A DNA stretch of 64,000 nucleotides, taken from the NCBI GenBank assembly GCA_029557965.1, contig JAKQIM010000056.1, positions 1 through 64,000 of the forward strand. The letters run 5' to 3'. This DNA is from Chloroflexota bacterium. GTDB taxonomy: Bacteria; Chloroflexota; Anaerolineae; Anaerolineales; UBA4823. Each line of letters opens with the position of its first letter. Position 1 is the stretch's first letter. Both the position numbers and the translations under genes were made by a program. This document shows, in pieces, positions 33,182 to 42,008 of the stretch. Under the pieces are notes generated by a model that saw nothing but the letters and a program-made list of their open reading frames with translations, was not told the DNA's origin and did no database searches.

Positions 33182-34840
33182 ATGAACACACCGAAAGAGC
33201 GCATCCTTCTCGTTGAATATGACCCCGAAGTAAGTGACCTGATCAGCCGGCAAACCCTGCAACCGATGGGGTACCGGGTTGAGGTTGTCAGCGGCGCCAC
33301 GCAAGCGATCCAAGAAGCCGTCCGCTTTGCACCCGACGTGATCATTGCCAACCTGAGCCTGCCGGGCTTAAGCGGCAAGGACCTGTTGGTGGCCCTATCT
33401 TCGCAGGGGCTAGAAGTGCCGGTCATTGTGCTGGCACCCAAAGGGATGGAAGGTGATGTGATCCAGGCCTTCCGCCTTGGTGCAGCAGATTTCTTGGGCT
33501 GGCCTGTGCGAGAAGCCGAAGTGGTGAGCGCCGTTGAACGCATTCTCAAGCAAGTGCGCGCCCGGCGTGAACGAGAAATGCTGGCGCGGCAGTTGAACCA
33601 GACCAACCAGGAATTGCAGCGGCGCGTGCGCGAACTGACCACCATCTTTGCGATTGGCAAAGCGGTGATCTCGGCCACTGACCAGCAGGCCCTGTTCGAC
33701 AAGATTGTCGAAGGCGCCACATTCATCACAGAAGCCGATGCCGGCTGGCTGCTGGTGCGCGATGAACGCGGCAAGTCCTTCATCTTGCGCGCCTGCCGCA
33801 ACGTGCCCAACGATATGTTTGCCAAGTTAAACCAGGTCTTCGACGATGGTCTGAGTTCCTTGGTAGCGCTCTCTGGCGAGGCGCTGTCGATCCATGGCGA
33901 CCCGCTTAAGCGCTTCAAGGTTGTTCGTATTGGCCAATCGGCCCTGGTCGTGCCGGTTAAGGTAAAGAAAGAAGTGGTGGGGCTTTTGGTGGTAACCCGC
34001 AAAGAGGCTCATCCCTTTAGCAACAGCCAGCAGGCCCTATTAGAGGCGGTTGCTGATTATGCCTCGATTTCTCTGGTGAACGCCCGCCTGTTCAAAGCCC
34101 TGGAAGAACGTGTTAACACCCTTCAACAATCTGCCGATAACGCCCAGGTTGGCGAACGCATCAAGGACGAAGTGCTGCAGCAGATCCGGGAGGAGTTAAG
34201 CGCCCCCCTGCTGGTGATCAAAGGCAATGCTGACATGCTGCTCGGCAAAGAGATGGGCAAGCTGAACACTGAGCAAACCAATGCCGTGAATGTGATCCAA
34301 GAAAAGCTCAAAACCATCCTCGACATCGTGGCCGCGTTAACAGCCATGGATGCATCTGACTCGAGCAAAGAACGCTCGACGATCAATCTCACCGAGCTGA
34401 CCCGCCAGGCTATCAACCGTTTCCAACCCATTGCCCGCCAGAATTCGGCTGCCATCACAGCAGAGCTGCCATCAAAACCGATCATGGCCCTGGCCGACCC
34501 GGGGCAAATTTCGAAGGTCTTCGATGGTTTGCTCTCGAATGCGGTCAAATTCAGCATGCCGGGTGCCAGGATCAAGATAAACCTGGAACGCAGCGCCGAT
34601 AACATGGCACACGTATCTGTGCAAGACACAGGGGTTGGCATGGATCCGCAGCACCTGCCCCATATCTTTGATGAGGGGTACCGCATCAAGGGCGCATCTG
34701 GTGGACGCTATGGAGGCGTTGGCATCAGCCTATCATTGGTAAAAGAGATCGTCACCTCACACCGCGGAAAGGTATGGGCTGAAAGCCAGCCAGACCAGGG
34801 TTCAACTTTTCATTTTTCCCTTCCATCAGCCGGCGCCTAG
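33182..34840 (+). CDS. Receiver-GAF-histidine kinase-like protein lacking both phosphoacceptors
   Basis: A 552-residue cytoplasmic protein: a receiver-like domain (1-125), a helix (125-150), a GAF domain (about 150-305), a HisKA-like helical pair (about 325-400) and a HATPase_c domain (about 430-550; LLSNAVKFS, DTGVGMD, YGGVGISLSLVKEI). The receiver has Asn57 where the phosphorylated Asp should be (IIANLSLPG), Ala85 for the conserved Thr and Trp107 for the conserved Lys. In the HisKA helix the sequence QIREELSAPL puts Glu337 where the H of SHELRTPL belongs. The ATP-binding domain looks intact. It is therefore probably a non-phosphorylated partner or allosteric subunit. It is in an operon with the kinase 15 nt downstream. 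Confidence 0.88.
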   Translation: MNTPKERILLVEYDPEVSDLISRQTLQPMGYRVEVVSGATQAIQEAVRFAPDVIIANLSLPGLSGKDLLVALSSQGLEVPVIVLAPKGMEGDVIQAFRLGAADFLGWPVREAEVVSAVERILKQVRARREREMLARQLNQTNQELQRRVRELTTIFAIGKAVISATDQQALFDKIVEGATFITEADAGWLLVRDERGKSFILRACRNVPNDMFAKLNQVFDDGLSSLVALSGEALSIHGDPLKRFKVVRIGQSALVVPVKVKKEVVGLLVVTRKEAHPFSNSQQALLEAVADYASISLVNARLFKALEERVNTLQQSADNAQVGERIKDEVLQQIREELSAPLLVIKGNADMLLGKEMGKLNTEQTNAVNVIQEKLKTILDIVAALTAMDASDSSKERSTINLTELTRQAINRFQPIARQNSAAITAELPSKPIMALADPGQISKVFDGLLSNAVKFSMPGARIKINLERSADNMAHVSVQDTGVGMDPQHLPHIFDEGYRIKGASGGRYGGVGISLSLVKEIVTSHRGKVWAESQPDQGSTFHFSLPSAGA

Positions 34841-34855
34841 CACATCTTGAACACA

Positions 34856-36790
34856 ATGAGCAATCCATCCCCCACGACCATCCTCCTGGCCTTAGCAGAT
34901 ACTGACCTTGGCACGCTGTTAGAAAAGTCTACACTGAGGCCTGCCGGTTTAGAGGTCACCCTGGTGGCTGAACGCCAGGCCGCCGAGCTGCTTGTCCGCG
35001 CCAGCTTGCCAGATGTGATCCTGGTGGGTGATAAGCTCAAAGACTGTGATGGGTTTGAGTTTGCCGAGAATTTATTAAAACTCCATCCCCAACTGCCGAT
35101 CATCTTACTGTCCAGCCAGGCTTCTGAAGAAATGGCGACCAAAGCCTTACGCGCTGGCCTGACTGATTTTCTTGTGGCGCCGGTCCGGCCTCACGAGATC
35201 TTGACCACGATTGAGCGTGCCTTCCAGCGTCGAAAACACCTGGAGGAATGGATCCAAATAGAAGCCCGGCGCAGCACTAAAGCACAACGCCGGCAGATCG
35301 AGAATCTGGAGGCCTTGCAGCGCGTGGGGCGCAGCGTTACCGCATCGCTGGACCTGGACAGCGTGTTAACCACGGTGGTAGATGCGGCGGTTGACCTGAC
35401 CGGCGCCGAGGAAGGCAGCCTGCTGTTATTGGACGAGGCAACCGGTGAATTGTATATGCGCGCCGGGCGCAACTTCCAAGATGAATTTGTGCGCACCTTC
35501 CGCCTGCCAATCCGTGACAGCCTGGCCGGGCAAGTGCTGCGCACGGGGCAGCCGCTCACATTTTTTGACGAGAAAAACCCTCAAAAGATCAAAACTGCTT
35601 ACCTCGTCCACACCCTGATCTATGTACCCCTGCAAGTGCATAAACGTGTTATCGGTGTGCTGGGCGTAGATAACCGCCAAGGGGGGCATCCTTTTGCTGA
35701 GGATCATCTTGCTATCGTCAATGCCCTGGCCGATTATGCCGCGGTTGCCATCGAGAATGCCCGCATCTACACGCACACCGAATCAGAACGCAACCAATTC
35801 GAAACTATCCTGACGGGCGTGGAAGATGGGGTGCTTGTGGTGGCCCAAGATGGGCGCCTGGTGTTGGTTAACCAAACGGTGCGATCGGCCTTCGATCTAG
35901 GCGAGGGGAACTTGGTCGGCAAATCGGTGCGCCAGATTTTCCACCACCCCGATATCCTGGAGATTTTTGACGAAAACCGTGTTCACCCCAGCCACAGCGA
36001 GGTCAACCTGGATGATGGGCGGGTCTTCAACGCCCAATGCACGCCCATCCCCAACATTGGGCTGGCAATCACCATGCAAGACATCACCCACCTGAAAGAG
36101 CTGGATCGGATCAAGTCTGATTTTGTCAGCACGGTTTCACACGATCTGCGCTCTCCATTGACCGCCATCTTGGGCTATGTGGAACTGATCGAGCGCGCCG
36201 GGCCGGTCACCGATCAACAGCGCGAGTTCATTCACCGGGTACAATTCAGCGTTAATAACATTACCAGCCTGATCAACGACCTGTTGGACTTGGGGCGGAT
36301 TGAAGCCGGCTTTGATACCCGGAAGGAAATTGTTTCTCTCTCTTCAGTGATCCAATATGCCGTTGAAGGGATGCGCACCCGCAACACAGAAAAGGATCAA
36401 GAAGTGATCCTGGATTTGCCGCCCAACCTGCCCACTGTCTTGGGTAACCCCGTCCGCCTGCGCCAGGTGATCGGAAACCTGATCAGCAACGCGACAAAAT
36501 TTACCCCCAACCACGGCAAAATCTACTTAAAAGTGCACGCCGAAGGGGAGCAGGTCATCATCCAGGTGGTCGATAATGGGCCGGGCATTCCCCCTGCCGA
36601 CCAACCTTATATCTTCGACCGCTTCTACCGGGGCAGCAATGTGCCTTATGATGCGCCCGGGTCTGGATTGGGACTGGCAATTGTCAAATCTATTGTCGAG
36701 AACCACCAGGGTCGCATCTGGCTCAATTCAACCCTCGGGCAGGGAAGCACCTTCACGGTGGTCTTACCCATTGCAGATCAAAGCATGTAA
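34856..36790 (+). CDS. Hybrid sensor histidine kinase: degenerate receiver-GAF-PAS-HisKA-HATPase
   Basis: 644 residues without membrane segments. Order: receiver-like domain (1-125), GAF (about 150-305), PAS (about 313-410), HisKA with His429 in STVSHDLRSPL, and HATPase_c (N box ISNATKFTP, DNGPGIP, GSGLGLAIVKSI). The kinase core looks active. The receiver is altered: the expected Asp position is Gly58 with Asp59 next to it (ILVGDKLKDCDGF), and the conserved Lys is Ala108. I use the ATG at 34856; an in-frame TTG at 34847 would add three residues. It follows the kinase-like gene by 15 nt, and the two proteins may form a hetero-oligomer. A terminator lies just downstream. Confidence 0.9.
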   Translation: MSNPSPTTILLALADTDLGTLLEKSTLRPAGLEVTLVAERQAAELLVRASLPDVILVGDKLKDCDGFEFAENLLKLHPQLPIILLSSQASEEMATKALRAGLTDFLVAPVRPHEILTTIERAFQRRKHLEEWIQIEARRSTKAQRRQIENLEALQRVGRSVTASLDLDSVLTTVVDAAVDLTGAEEGSLLLLDEATGELYMRAGRNFQDEFVRTFRLPIRDSLAGQVLRTGQPLTFFDEKNPQKIKTAYLVHTLIYVPLQVHKRVIGVLGVDNRQGGHPFAEDHLAIVNALADYAAVAIENARIYTHTESERNQFETILTGVEDGVLVVAQDGRLVLVNQTVRSAFDLGEGNLVGKSVRQIFHHPDILEIFDENRVHPSHSEVNLDDGRVFNAQCTPIPNIGLAITMQDITHLKELDRIKSDFVSTVSHDLRSPLTAILGYVELIERAGPVTDQQREFIHRVQFSVNNITSLINDLLDLGRIEAGFDTRKEIVSLSSVIQYAVEGMRTRNTEKDQEVILDLPPNLPTVLGNPVRLRQVIGNLISNATKFTPNHGKIYLKVHAEGEQVIIQVVDNGPGIPPADQPYIFDRFYRGSNVPYDAPGSGLGLAIVKSIVENHQGRIWLNSTLGQGSTFTVVLPIADQSM

Positions 36791-36798
36791 AAAGCAGA

Positions 36799-36819
36799 GC
36801 CTGTCTCTCAGGCGTTTTT
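36799..36819. terminator. Bidirectional intrinsic terminator
   Basis: GCCTG (36799-36803), a 5-nt loop, CAGGC (36809-36813), then GTTTTT on the plus strand. On the minus strand the same stem is followed by TCTGCTTTTT. It separates the convergent kinase operon and the PH-like gene. Confidence 0.7.
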
Positions 36820-37441
36820 ATCGCTTGGGTTTCTGATACATCCCATACCCAACCGAAGGAGAACGCGTGCCGCGAGACATGCGGTAATTATCGTTAAAAG
36901 AATCCAACTCGGTGGATAAAGCCATCCAATCTTTTACGACCAGCACAAAGCCGGTGCCCTTGGGGGCCAGCATCGGGCGCGGCAAGAGCATGCGCAGCAA
37001 TCCAAGGCTGACCGGGTATCCATTCAAATCCAGCAACACAGCGCTCCTTCCATAGAAAGGGTCCAACAAATCGCGCACGAATGCACCGACCTCGCGCGGG
37101 GGAAAGATATCTTGCAGTTCAGCACTGTGCACACTGCGGATACGCCGGTAAGAGATCTTGATTTGAAGCAGCGGGGTCACCAGGCGCACATGATCGACAA
37201 AAGGCTGGACATAACTGCGCCCTCGCACAACAAAGGTCAGGAAAGCAAAAGCCAGGATGACAGCCGCCCCTACAAAAAGCAAGGTGTCATACAGGGGATC
37301 AATCGACGGCACCAGTATGGCCAATCCCACCCACAGGCCGGCCAGCAGCAGTCCAATCCCCAGCATGCTTCGCCACAACCGATCCCATGAGTTTCGCAAC
37401 AATAAGAGCTGGTGACGCTGTCCGGGTTTCTGTTTCGCCAT
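36818..37441 (-). CDS. Hypothetical membrane protein with PH-like C-terminal domain
   Basis: 207 residues. After a basic N-terminus come two TM helices forming a hairpin (about 25-45 and 50-72; MLGIGLLLAGLWVGLAILV and TLLFVGAAVILAFAFLTFVV), then a cytoplasmic domain (about 75-185) that resembles bacterial PH domains (YVQPFVDHVRLVTPLLQIKISYRRIRSVHSAEL). No enzymatic motif. GGAG lies 6 nt before the ATG. It follows the kinase at 37476-39317 by 34 nt on the same strand, so it may be co-transcribed with the asparaginase-nth-kinase genes. Function unknown. Confidence 0.7.
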   Translation of the reverse strand: MAKQKPGQRHQLLLLRNSWDRLWRSMLGIGLLLAGLWVGLAILVPSIDPLYDTLLFVGAAVILAFAFLTFVVRGRSYVQPFVDHVRLVTPLLQIKISYRRIRSVHSAELQDIFPPREVGAFVRDLLDPFYGRSAVLLDLNGYPVSLGLLRMLLPRPMLAPKGTGFVLVVKDWMALSTELDSFNDNYRMSRGTRSPSVGYGMYQKPKR

Positions 37442-37475
37442 AACTATCTCCAGATGCGGCGGACGGCCGCATCAA

Positions 37476-39317
37476 CTAACTTTGCTCTTCATCAACTGCC
37501 AGGGCGTAGGTTGGCAGGGTGAACCAGAAAGTACTTCCCTGCCCCACAGCACTGATGGCACCGATCTCGCCGCCCATCAGCGCTACCAGGCGCTTTGCCA
37601 CATTCAGGCCCAACCCCCACCCCTGCTGCTCACGCACCTCAGGACTCTCAGAGCGGAAGAACTGGCCGAAAAGGCCGGCCTGATCCTCTTCGCTGATCCC
37701 GATGCCCGTGTCTTTGACTTCCACGCGCACCATATCCCCTTCAGTACGGGCACCCACCCAAACCTTGCCTGCATTGGGAGTGTATTTGTTTGCATTGCTG
37801 ATCAGGTTTGTCAGAACCTGCGCCAAGCGGTTGGGGTCGGCAAAGACTTTTGGCAGATCACCGGCAGCTTCTATATCTAAGGTCTGCTGTTTATCCTGGA
37901 AACGCGGGGTAAGCGTAGCCGCAATCTCTTGGATCTGATCGGCAAGATTCAAGAAGGTGGAATTCAACTTCAAGCGCCCGGTCTCAAGATGCGAGATGTC
38001 TGAAAGGTCAGAAACCAGCGCCGACATACGCTCTACATTATTGCGGATGACACCCAAAAAGTTTTTCTGCATGTCGTTGATCGGGCCAACAGCGCCCTGG
38101 CGCAGCAGATCGGTATAGCCCTTGATCGACGTCATGGGAATGCGCAGTTCATGGGTCACCACAGAGACAAACTTCGATTTGGCCTTATTGGCCTCTTGGA
38201 CGGCTTCATACAGGCGAGCATTCTCCATAGCAGCAGCGGCCCGGCTGGACAAGCGCGGCAGGAATTGCCGCGCCGCATCCCCAAACGGCTCATGCCGTTC
38301 TACCACCAGGGCACAGGCCGGCTGCCCGGCGCACTGCACCGGCACCACCAGGCGCGCCGGAATGCCGTCGGTAGGATCCAACCCCACGGCACTGCCAGCG
38401 GTCAATGCTTGCCGGACTGCCCGAGACAAGGCATCATCCAGGCCCCCATCTGCAGGCTGTGAAGGCTTGTTCATCAAGGCCAGGCTGCCATCCTCTTGCT
38501 GGTGGATGAGGAGACAGCGGCTGGCGCCCGTCTCAGCCAGGGCCCATTTTTCGGTCAGGGCGGTCACGGCATCCATATCTAAGTGTGAGCTCAGCTCGTG
38601 GTCAACTTTGCTCAACGTTTCTAACTCTGCCACGCGCTCTGCCAGGGCTTTATCGGTACGGGTATAAAGGCGTGCATTTTCAATGGCAATCGCAGATTGG
38701 GTGGCAAAAGCATTCAACAAATTCAGGTCGGCAGGGGTAAAGATGCCGCTCTGAGCACGGTTATCGACGTAAATCACACCAATCACTTCACCGCGCGCCC
38801 GCAGCGGTGCACAAAGGATTGAGCGCAGCGAGAAGAACACGATCGAGTCCTGGCCGGCAAAGCGCGGGTCTTTCTGCGCATCGGTGGACACAACCCCTTC
38901 TCCGTTTTTCACCACCGTCTGGATTACCGTCCGGCTGAATTCCACTTCTTTGGGAGTGAGGGTCTCCTGTTCATAATTACGCGCCGCGCGCAGGTCCAAT
39001 TCTCCTGTATCGGGATTCAAGAGCATTAAGAACCCGCGCTCGGCCCCGGTCAACCCGATCACTGCGTCCATAACCTGGTTCAACACCTCGTCCAGGTCCA
39101 ACGAGGTGCCCAAGACTTGTGAAACACGGTACAGAGCTTCTAGTCGCCCGCCAGGGCGGGTAGCAAACAGTTGATCGATCATGTCTTCAGTCGTCTGCAT
39201 GGCCTTGGCCAGGGCGGCACGCGCCTCTTCTGCCAGGGGCTGGGCGTTCACGATCTTCAATGCTTCTCGCACACTTTCCAATCGATCGAGCTGGGTAACT
39301 TCACGCTTCTTTGTCAT
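37476..39317 (-). CDS. Sensor histidine kinase with two GAF domains
   Basis: 613 residues, no TM helix. A helical N-terminus (1-55) leads to GAF 1 (about 60-220, EALYRVSQVLGTSLDLDEVLNQVMDAV to FATQSAIAIENARLY), GAF 2 (about 235-370, more diverged) and a kinase core with the phosphoacceptor in VSVVTHELRIPMTSIKGYTDLL, N box LTNLISNANKYTP, DTGIGIS and WGLGLNVAKRLV. The start overlaps the stop of nth by 4 nt (ATGA), with GAGGTG upstream inside nth. No response regulator is adjacent, so its output partner is unknown. Confidence 0.92.
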   Translation of the reverse strand: MTKKREVTQLDRLESVREALKIVNAQPLAEEARAALAKAMQTTEDMIDQLFATRPGGRLEALYRVSQVLGTSLDLDEVLNQVMDAVIGLTGAERGFLMLLNPDTGELDLRAARNYEQETLTPKEVEFSRTVIQTVVKNGEGVVSTDAQKDPRFAGQDSIVFFSLRSILCAPLRARGEVIGVIYVDNRAQSGIFTPADLNLLNAFATQSAIAIENARLYTRTDKALAERVAELETLSKVDHELSSHLDMDAVTALTEKWALAETGASRCLLIHQQEDGSLALMNKPSQPADGGLDDALSRAVRQALTAGSAVGLDPTDGIPARLVVPVQCAGQPACALVVERHEPFGDAARQFLPRLSSRAAAAMENARLYEAVQEANKAKSKFVSVVTHELRIPMTSIKGYTDLLRQGAVGPINDMQKNFLGVIRNNVERMSALVSDLSDISHLETGRLKLNSTFLNLADQIQEIAATLTPRFQDKQQTLDIEAAGDLPKVFADPNRLAQVLTNLISNANKYTPNAGKVWVGARTEGDMVRVEVKDTGIGISEEDQAGLFGQFFRSESPEVREQQGWGLGLNVAKRLVALMGGEIGAISAVGQGSTFWFTLPTYALAVDEEQS

Positions 39318-39991
39318 TGGCGCACCTCTTTATATGATGTTTGATAAAAGTCACAGATCGCTTGCAGTGGGCAGAGCAGGCAGTTCGGCCGGCGAGCATG
39401 GCAGGTCTCCCGCCCCAGGCGGATAATATTCAAATGCGCGGCGTAGTAGGTTTCTGGCGGCAGCAGTGCCTCCAGGTGGGTATGGGCCTGTTCTACGTTC
39501 ATCTTTTCAGGGCGCAAGCCCAAGCGGCCGCTCACCCGGTAAACATGGGTATCCACCGGGAAAGCCGGCTTCCCCAATGAAAACAGCAAGACAATGGCGG
39601 CAGTCTTAGGGCCAACACCTTTGAAACGCATCAGCCATTGGCGACCTTCTTCAACATCCAGGTCTGCCAAGAAATTTAAATCCAGGGCACCCCGTTCGGC
39701 ACTGATCGAACGCAGCAACTGCTGAATGCGGGGGCCTTTTTGATTGGCTAACCCAGCCGGACGGATGGCTGCGACAACCTCGGCTTCTTCGGCATCACGC
39801 ACCTGTTCCCATGAGACAAATCGCTTGCGCAGGGCATGAAAGGCCCGGTCGCGATTGGTATCGTTGGTGTTTTGGGATAGAACGGTTGAAACCAGCTCAT
39901 CAATGGCAGGCAGTGGATCACGCCAGGTTGGCTGGCCATACGCATCGATGAGTTTTTGATGCACAATGAGAGCGCGTTCTGCCAGTTCCAT
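39314..39991 (-). CDS. nth: Endonuclease III-like DNA glycosylase/AP lyase
   Basis: 225 residues. The helix-hairpin-helix and catalytic segment MRFKGVGPKTAAIVLLFSLGKPAFPVDTHVYRVSGRLGL holds the Lys and Asp expected for a bifunctional glycosylase. The C-terminal cluster CHARRPNCLLCPLQAIC fits the C-x6-C-x2-C-x5-C pattern that binds a 4Fe-4S cluster. It removes oxidised pyrimidines in base-excision repair. AAGGATC-type ribosome binding sites precede the ATG. It lies between the L-asparaginase gene (21 nt upstream) and the two-GAF kinase gene (4-nt overlap), an odd but clearly co-transcribed arrangement. Confidence 0.93.
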   Translation of the reverse strand: MELAERALIVHQKLIDAYGQPTWRDPLPAIDELVSTVLSQNTNDTNRDRAFHALRKRFVSWEQVRDAEEAEVVAAIRPAGLANQKGPRIQQLLRSISAERGALDLNFLADLDVEEGRQWLMRFKGVGPKTAAIVLLFSLGKPAFPVDTHVYRVSGRLGLRPEKMNVEQAHTHLEALLPPETYYAAHLNIIRLGRETCHARRPNCLLCPLQAICDFYQTSYKEVRQ

Positions 39992-40012
39992 GATCCTTCC
40001 TGATCCTTCAAA

Positions 40013-41107
40013 CTAGGACGGGCGTACCAATGTAAAGCTCGGTTGGGCGGTACCGACCAATATTTTTCGCAGGTTCTTGACCGGGAAATCAGGGCCATAT
40101 TCTGCCAGCCTGGCTGAAGCAGCGGCATCTTCCAGCCCTAGCTGGCGCAAAATCTCCAGCGCCACTGCCGGGCGCACGCGGCCATGTGGGTCTTCGACCG
40201 GGCGGGTGTGGCTCTTCAGATCACCATCTGAGATCTTGAAAGCCACCCCAAAAGCCGGAGAATTAGGCCCCAGGGCACCGGGCATAATACCCAACACCTG
40301 AAAACCCTCCGCCCCGGTCTTACAAACCACCCAGTTGGGAAAAGCCTGCATCAGGTGGGTATCAAAGCTTTCGGGGCCGCCCACCATATTAGGGTGCGCC
40401 ATCATCGCCGTTGTAAGGGTCTGGCAGGCTTCAGCGCGCCGGGCAGGCAAGTTGGCCGGGTCGCACAGGCGGGCTAACGCCAGGGCTGCATTGCAGAGCG
40501 GCACCGCAAAATTGGGCGCCGAACACCCATCCACGCCAAGCTCAACCTGTTCCGGCTCCAGGTTAAACATTTCACAGACTGTCTGAAGGATATGCTTCTG
40601 AACAGGGTGCTCCAGGTCCAGATATGCTGGGGCTGCCGGACCTGCCGGGTCCAGCAAGCGCGCATAGGCCAGCATGCCGGCGTGTTTACCTGAGCAGTTG
40701 TTGCGGATTTGAGATACCGTTTCGCCGCGAGCCTGCATGGCCTCGACGGTCGGCTTGTGCGAAAGCGGATGCACCCCACACATCAGGTCATCCTCGCGCG
40801 CCCCCGACTTCGCCAGGATCGAGCGCACGGTCTCTACATGCTCATCTGTACCAGAGTGCGAGGCGCACATCACGGCAATTTCTTTCAAAGTCAGGTGATA
40901 AGCCTGGTGCCCACCCGCTTCGATGAATGGCAGCGCTTGCAAAGGCTTGGAAGATGACCGCATATAGGTCACAACACTGGGGTCACCGTACCAGGCCACC
41001 AGCTCACCAGCGGCATTCATCACCGCGATCGCACCGTAATGGATCGATTCAACAACATGACCCCGGTTGAACTGGTAGATTGGCTGGTATTGGGTGGTGG
41101 CCTGCAT
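40013..41107 (-). CDS. L-asparaginase II family protein (Rhizobium etli AnsA-like)
   Basis: 364 residues of the asparaginase_II family, unrelated to the E. coli enzymes. Conserved family blocks are present: IYQFNRGHVVESIHYGAIAVMN, RSSSKPLQALP, VMCASHSGTDEHVETV, QIRNNCSGKHAGMLAYARLL, ELGVDGCSAPNFAVPL and GGPESFDTHLMQAFPNWVVCKTGAEG. The reaction is deamidation of asparagine to aspartate and ammonia; no signal peptide, so cytoplasmic. It begins 8 nt after the beta-lactamase-fold gene and ends 21 nt before nth. The product could be used by the aspartase-like enzyme at 28334-29779. Confidence 0.92.
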   Translation of the reverse strand: MQATTQYQPIYQFNRGHVVESIHYGAIAVMNAAGELVAWYGDPSVVTYMRSSSKPLQALPFIEAGGHQAYHLTLKEIAVMCASHSGTDEHVETVRSILAKSGAREDDLMCGVHPLSHKPTVEAMQARGETVSQIRNNCSGKHAGMLAYARLLDPAGPAAPAYLDLEHPVQKHILQTVCEMFNLEPEQVELGVDGCSAPNFAVPLCNAALALARLCDPANLPARRAEACQTLTTAMMAHPNMVGGPESFDTHLMQAFPNWVVCKTGAEGFQVLGIMPGALGPNSPAFGVAFKISDGDLKSHTRPVEDPHGRVRPAVALEILRQLGLEDAAASARLAEYGPDFPVKNLRKILVGTAQPSFTLVRPS

Positions 41108-41115
41108 GAAAGAAA

Positions 41116-41970
41116 TTACTCCGAATTCGCTTCTGATGGGCGGTAGCGCCGGGCATAATATTGGTAGAGCCCGTGGCGGTAGCGTTGAACGTATTGTTCT
41201 TTTTGCTCTTCAGAGAAATCCCAATCTGAGAGCAGGCTGGGGATCAGGCTTTCCACTTCTTCGGGGGCGCTGTTGCGCTTGGCCATCCGTTCTAAGCCTT
41301 TGAGCACATTCTTCAGGTGATGCTGCTGGTTGCGCACAGCATCCATCGAAACAACCCCCCCGCGCCCGCTTATGACCGTATAATCCTGGTAGGCATTGAT
41401 AAGCAGATCCAGCGTTTCTACCCAAGAGGGAATATCGGCACTGGTCAAGAAGGGGGGCTGGTTGGCCAAAACAACATCGCCGACAAAGACAACCCGCTCG
41501 TCGGGGATGATGACCCAGGTACTGCCCGGTGCAGGCCCCGGATGGTGTTCACAGGCAACTTCAACTTCTCCCCAATGCCAGGCAATGCGCTGGGTAAAGG
41601 TAATATCAGGGATAGCCCAACGCGTCCCGACCACATCATCGTAAGTCTCCCACTCTGAGCCGCTATCAGCATTTTGCCCTTTAAAAACAGATGGCCGGCC
41701 GCGGAAAACCTGGGCGGTTTTTTGGTGTGCCACGATGGTGCATTCCATCGAGCGAGCCCCTAAGGTGCGGTCTGGATGGGCATCCAGGTTGATCAGCACC
41801 CGGTTGGATTTGCTGCCCAGGTTCAACAACAGGTTCAACCAGGTACGCACATCCTCGGCGCGCAGGGGGGCATCCACCAAGATGGTGCCCAAGGGCAGTA
41901 CAACCGCCCCTACGGTCACACCTGGGAAAGCGTTTTCATAATAGACATAACGGTTAATTTGCTGCATCAT
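41116..41970 (-). CDS. Metallo-beta-lactamase-fold protein with altered metal motif
   Basis: 284 residues. The layout is that of metallo-beta-lactamase-fold hydrolases: TVGAVVLPLGTILVDAPL, then RVLINLDAHPDRTLGARSM where HxHxDH is expected, a possible ligand block ACEHHPGPAPGSTWVIIPDERVVFVGDVVLANQPPF (HHPG and GD), and VISGRGGV near the end. Only some of the usual His/Asp ligands are kept (DAHPD in place of HxHxDH), so catalysis is uncertain. The C-terminal 75 residues are helical and charged. Two ATGs are adjacent (41970, 41967); GGAAG fits the second better. It begins the MBL-asparaginase-nth-kinase run. Confidence 0.8.
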   Translation of the reverse strand: MMQQINRYVYYENAFPGVTVGAVVLPLGTILVDAPLRAEDVRTWLNLLLNLGSKSNRVLINLDAHPDRTLGARSMECTIVAHQKTAQVFRGRPSVFKGQNADSGSEWETYDDVVGTRWAIPDITFTQRIAWHWGEVEVACEHHPGPAPGSTWVIIPDERVVFVGDVVLANQPPFLTSADIPSWVETLDLLINAYQDYTVISGRGGVVSMDAVRNQQHHLKNVLKGLERMAKRNSAPEEVESLIPSLLSDWDFSEEQKEQYVQRYRHGLYQYYARRYRPSEANSE

Positions 41971-41988
41971 TCTTCCATTCTCAAAATA

Positions 41989-42006
41989 CTGCCCGCAAGC
42001 GGGCAG
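41989..42006 (-). terminator. Terminator after the GAF-GAF-PAS kinase gene
   Basis: CTGCCCGC (41989-41996) and GCGGGCAG (41999-42006) form an 8-bp stem. In the minus direction it begins 2 nt after the kinase stop and is followed by TATTTT, so it likely ends that transcript before the MBL gene. Confidence 0.6.
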
Positions 42007-42008
42007 GT

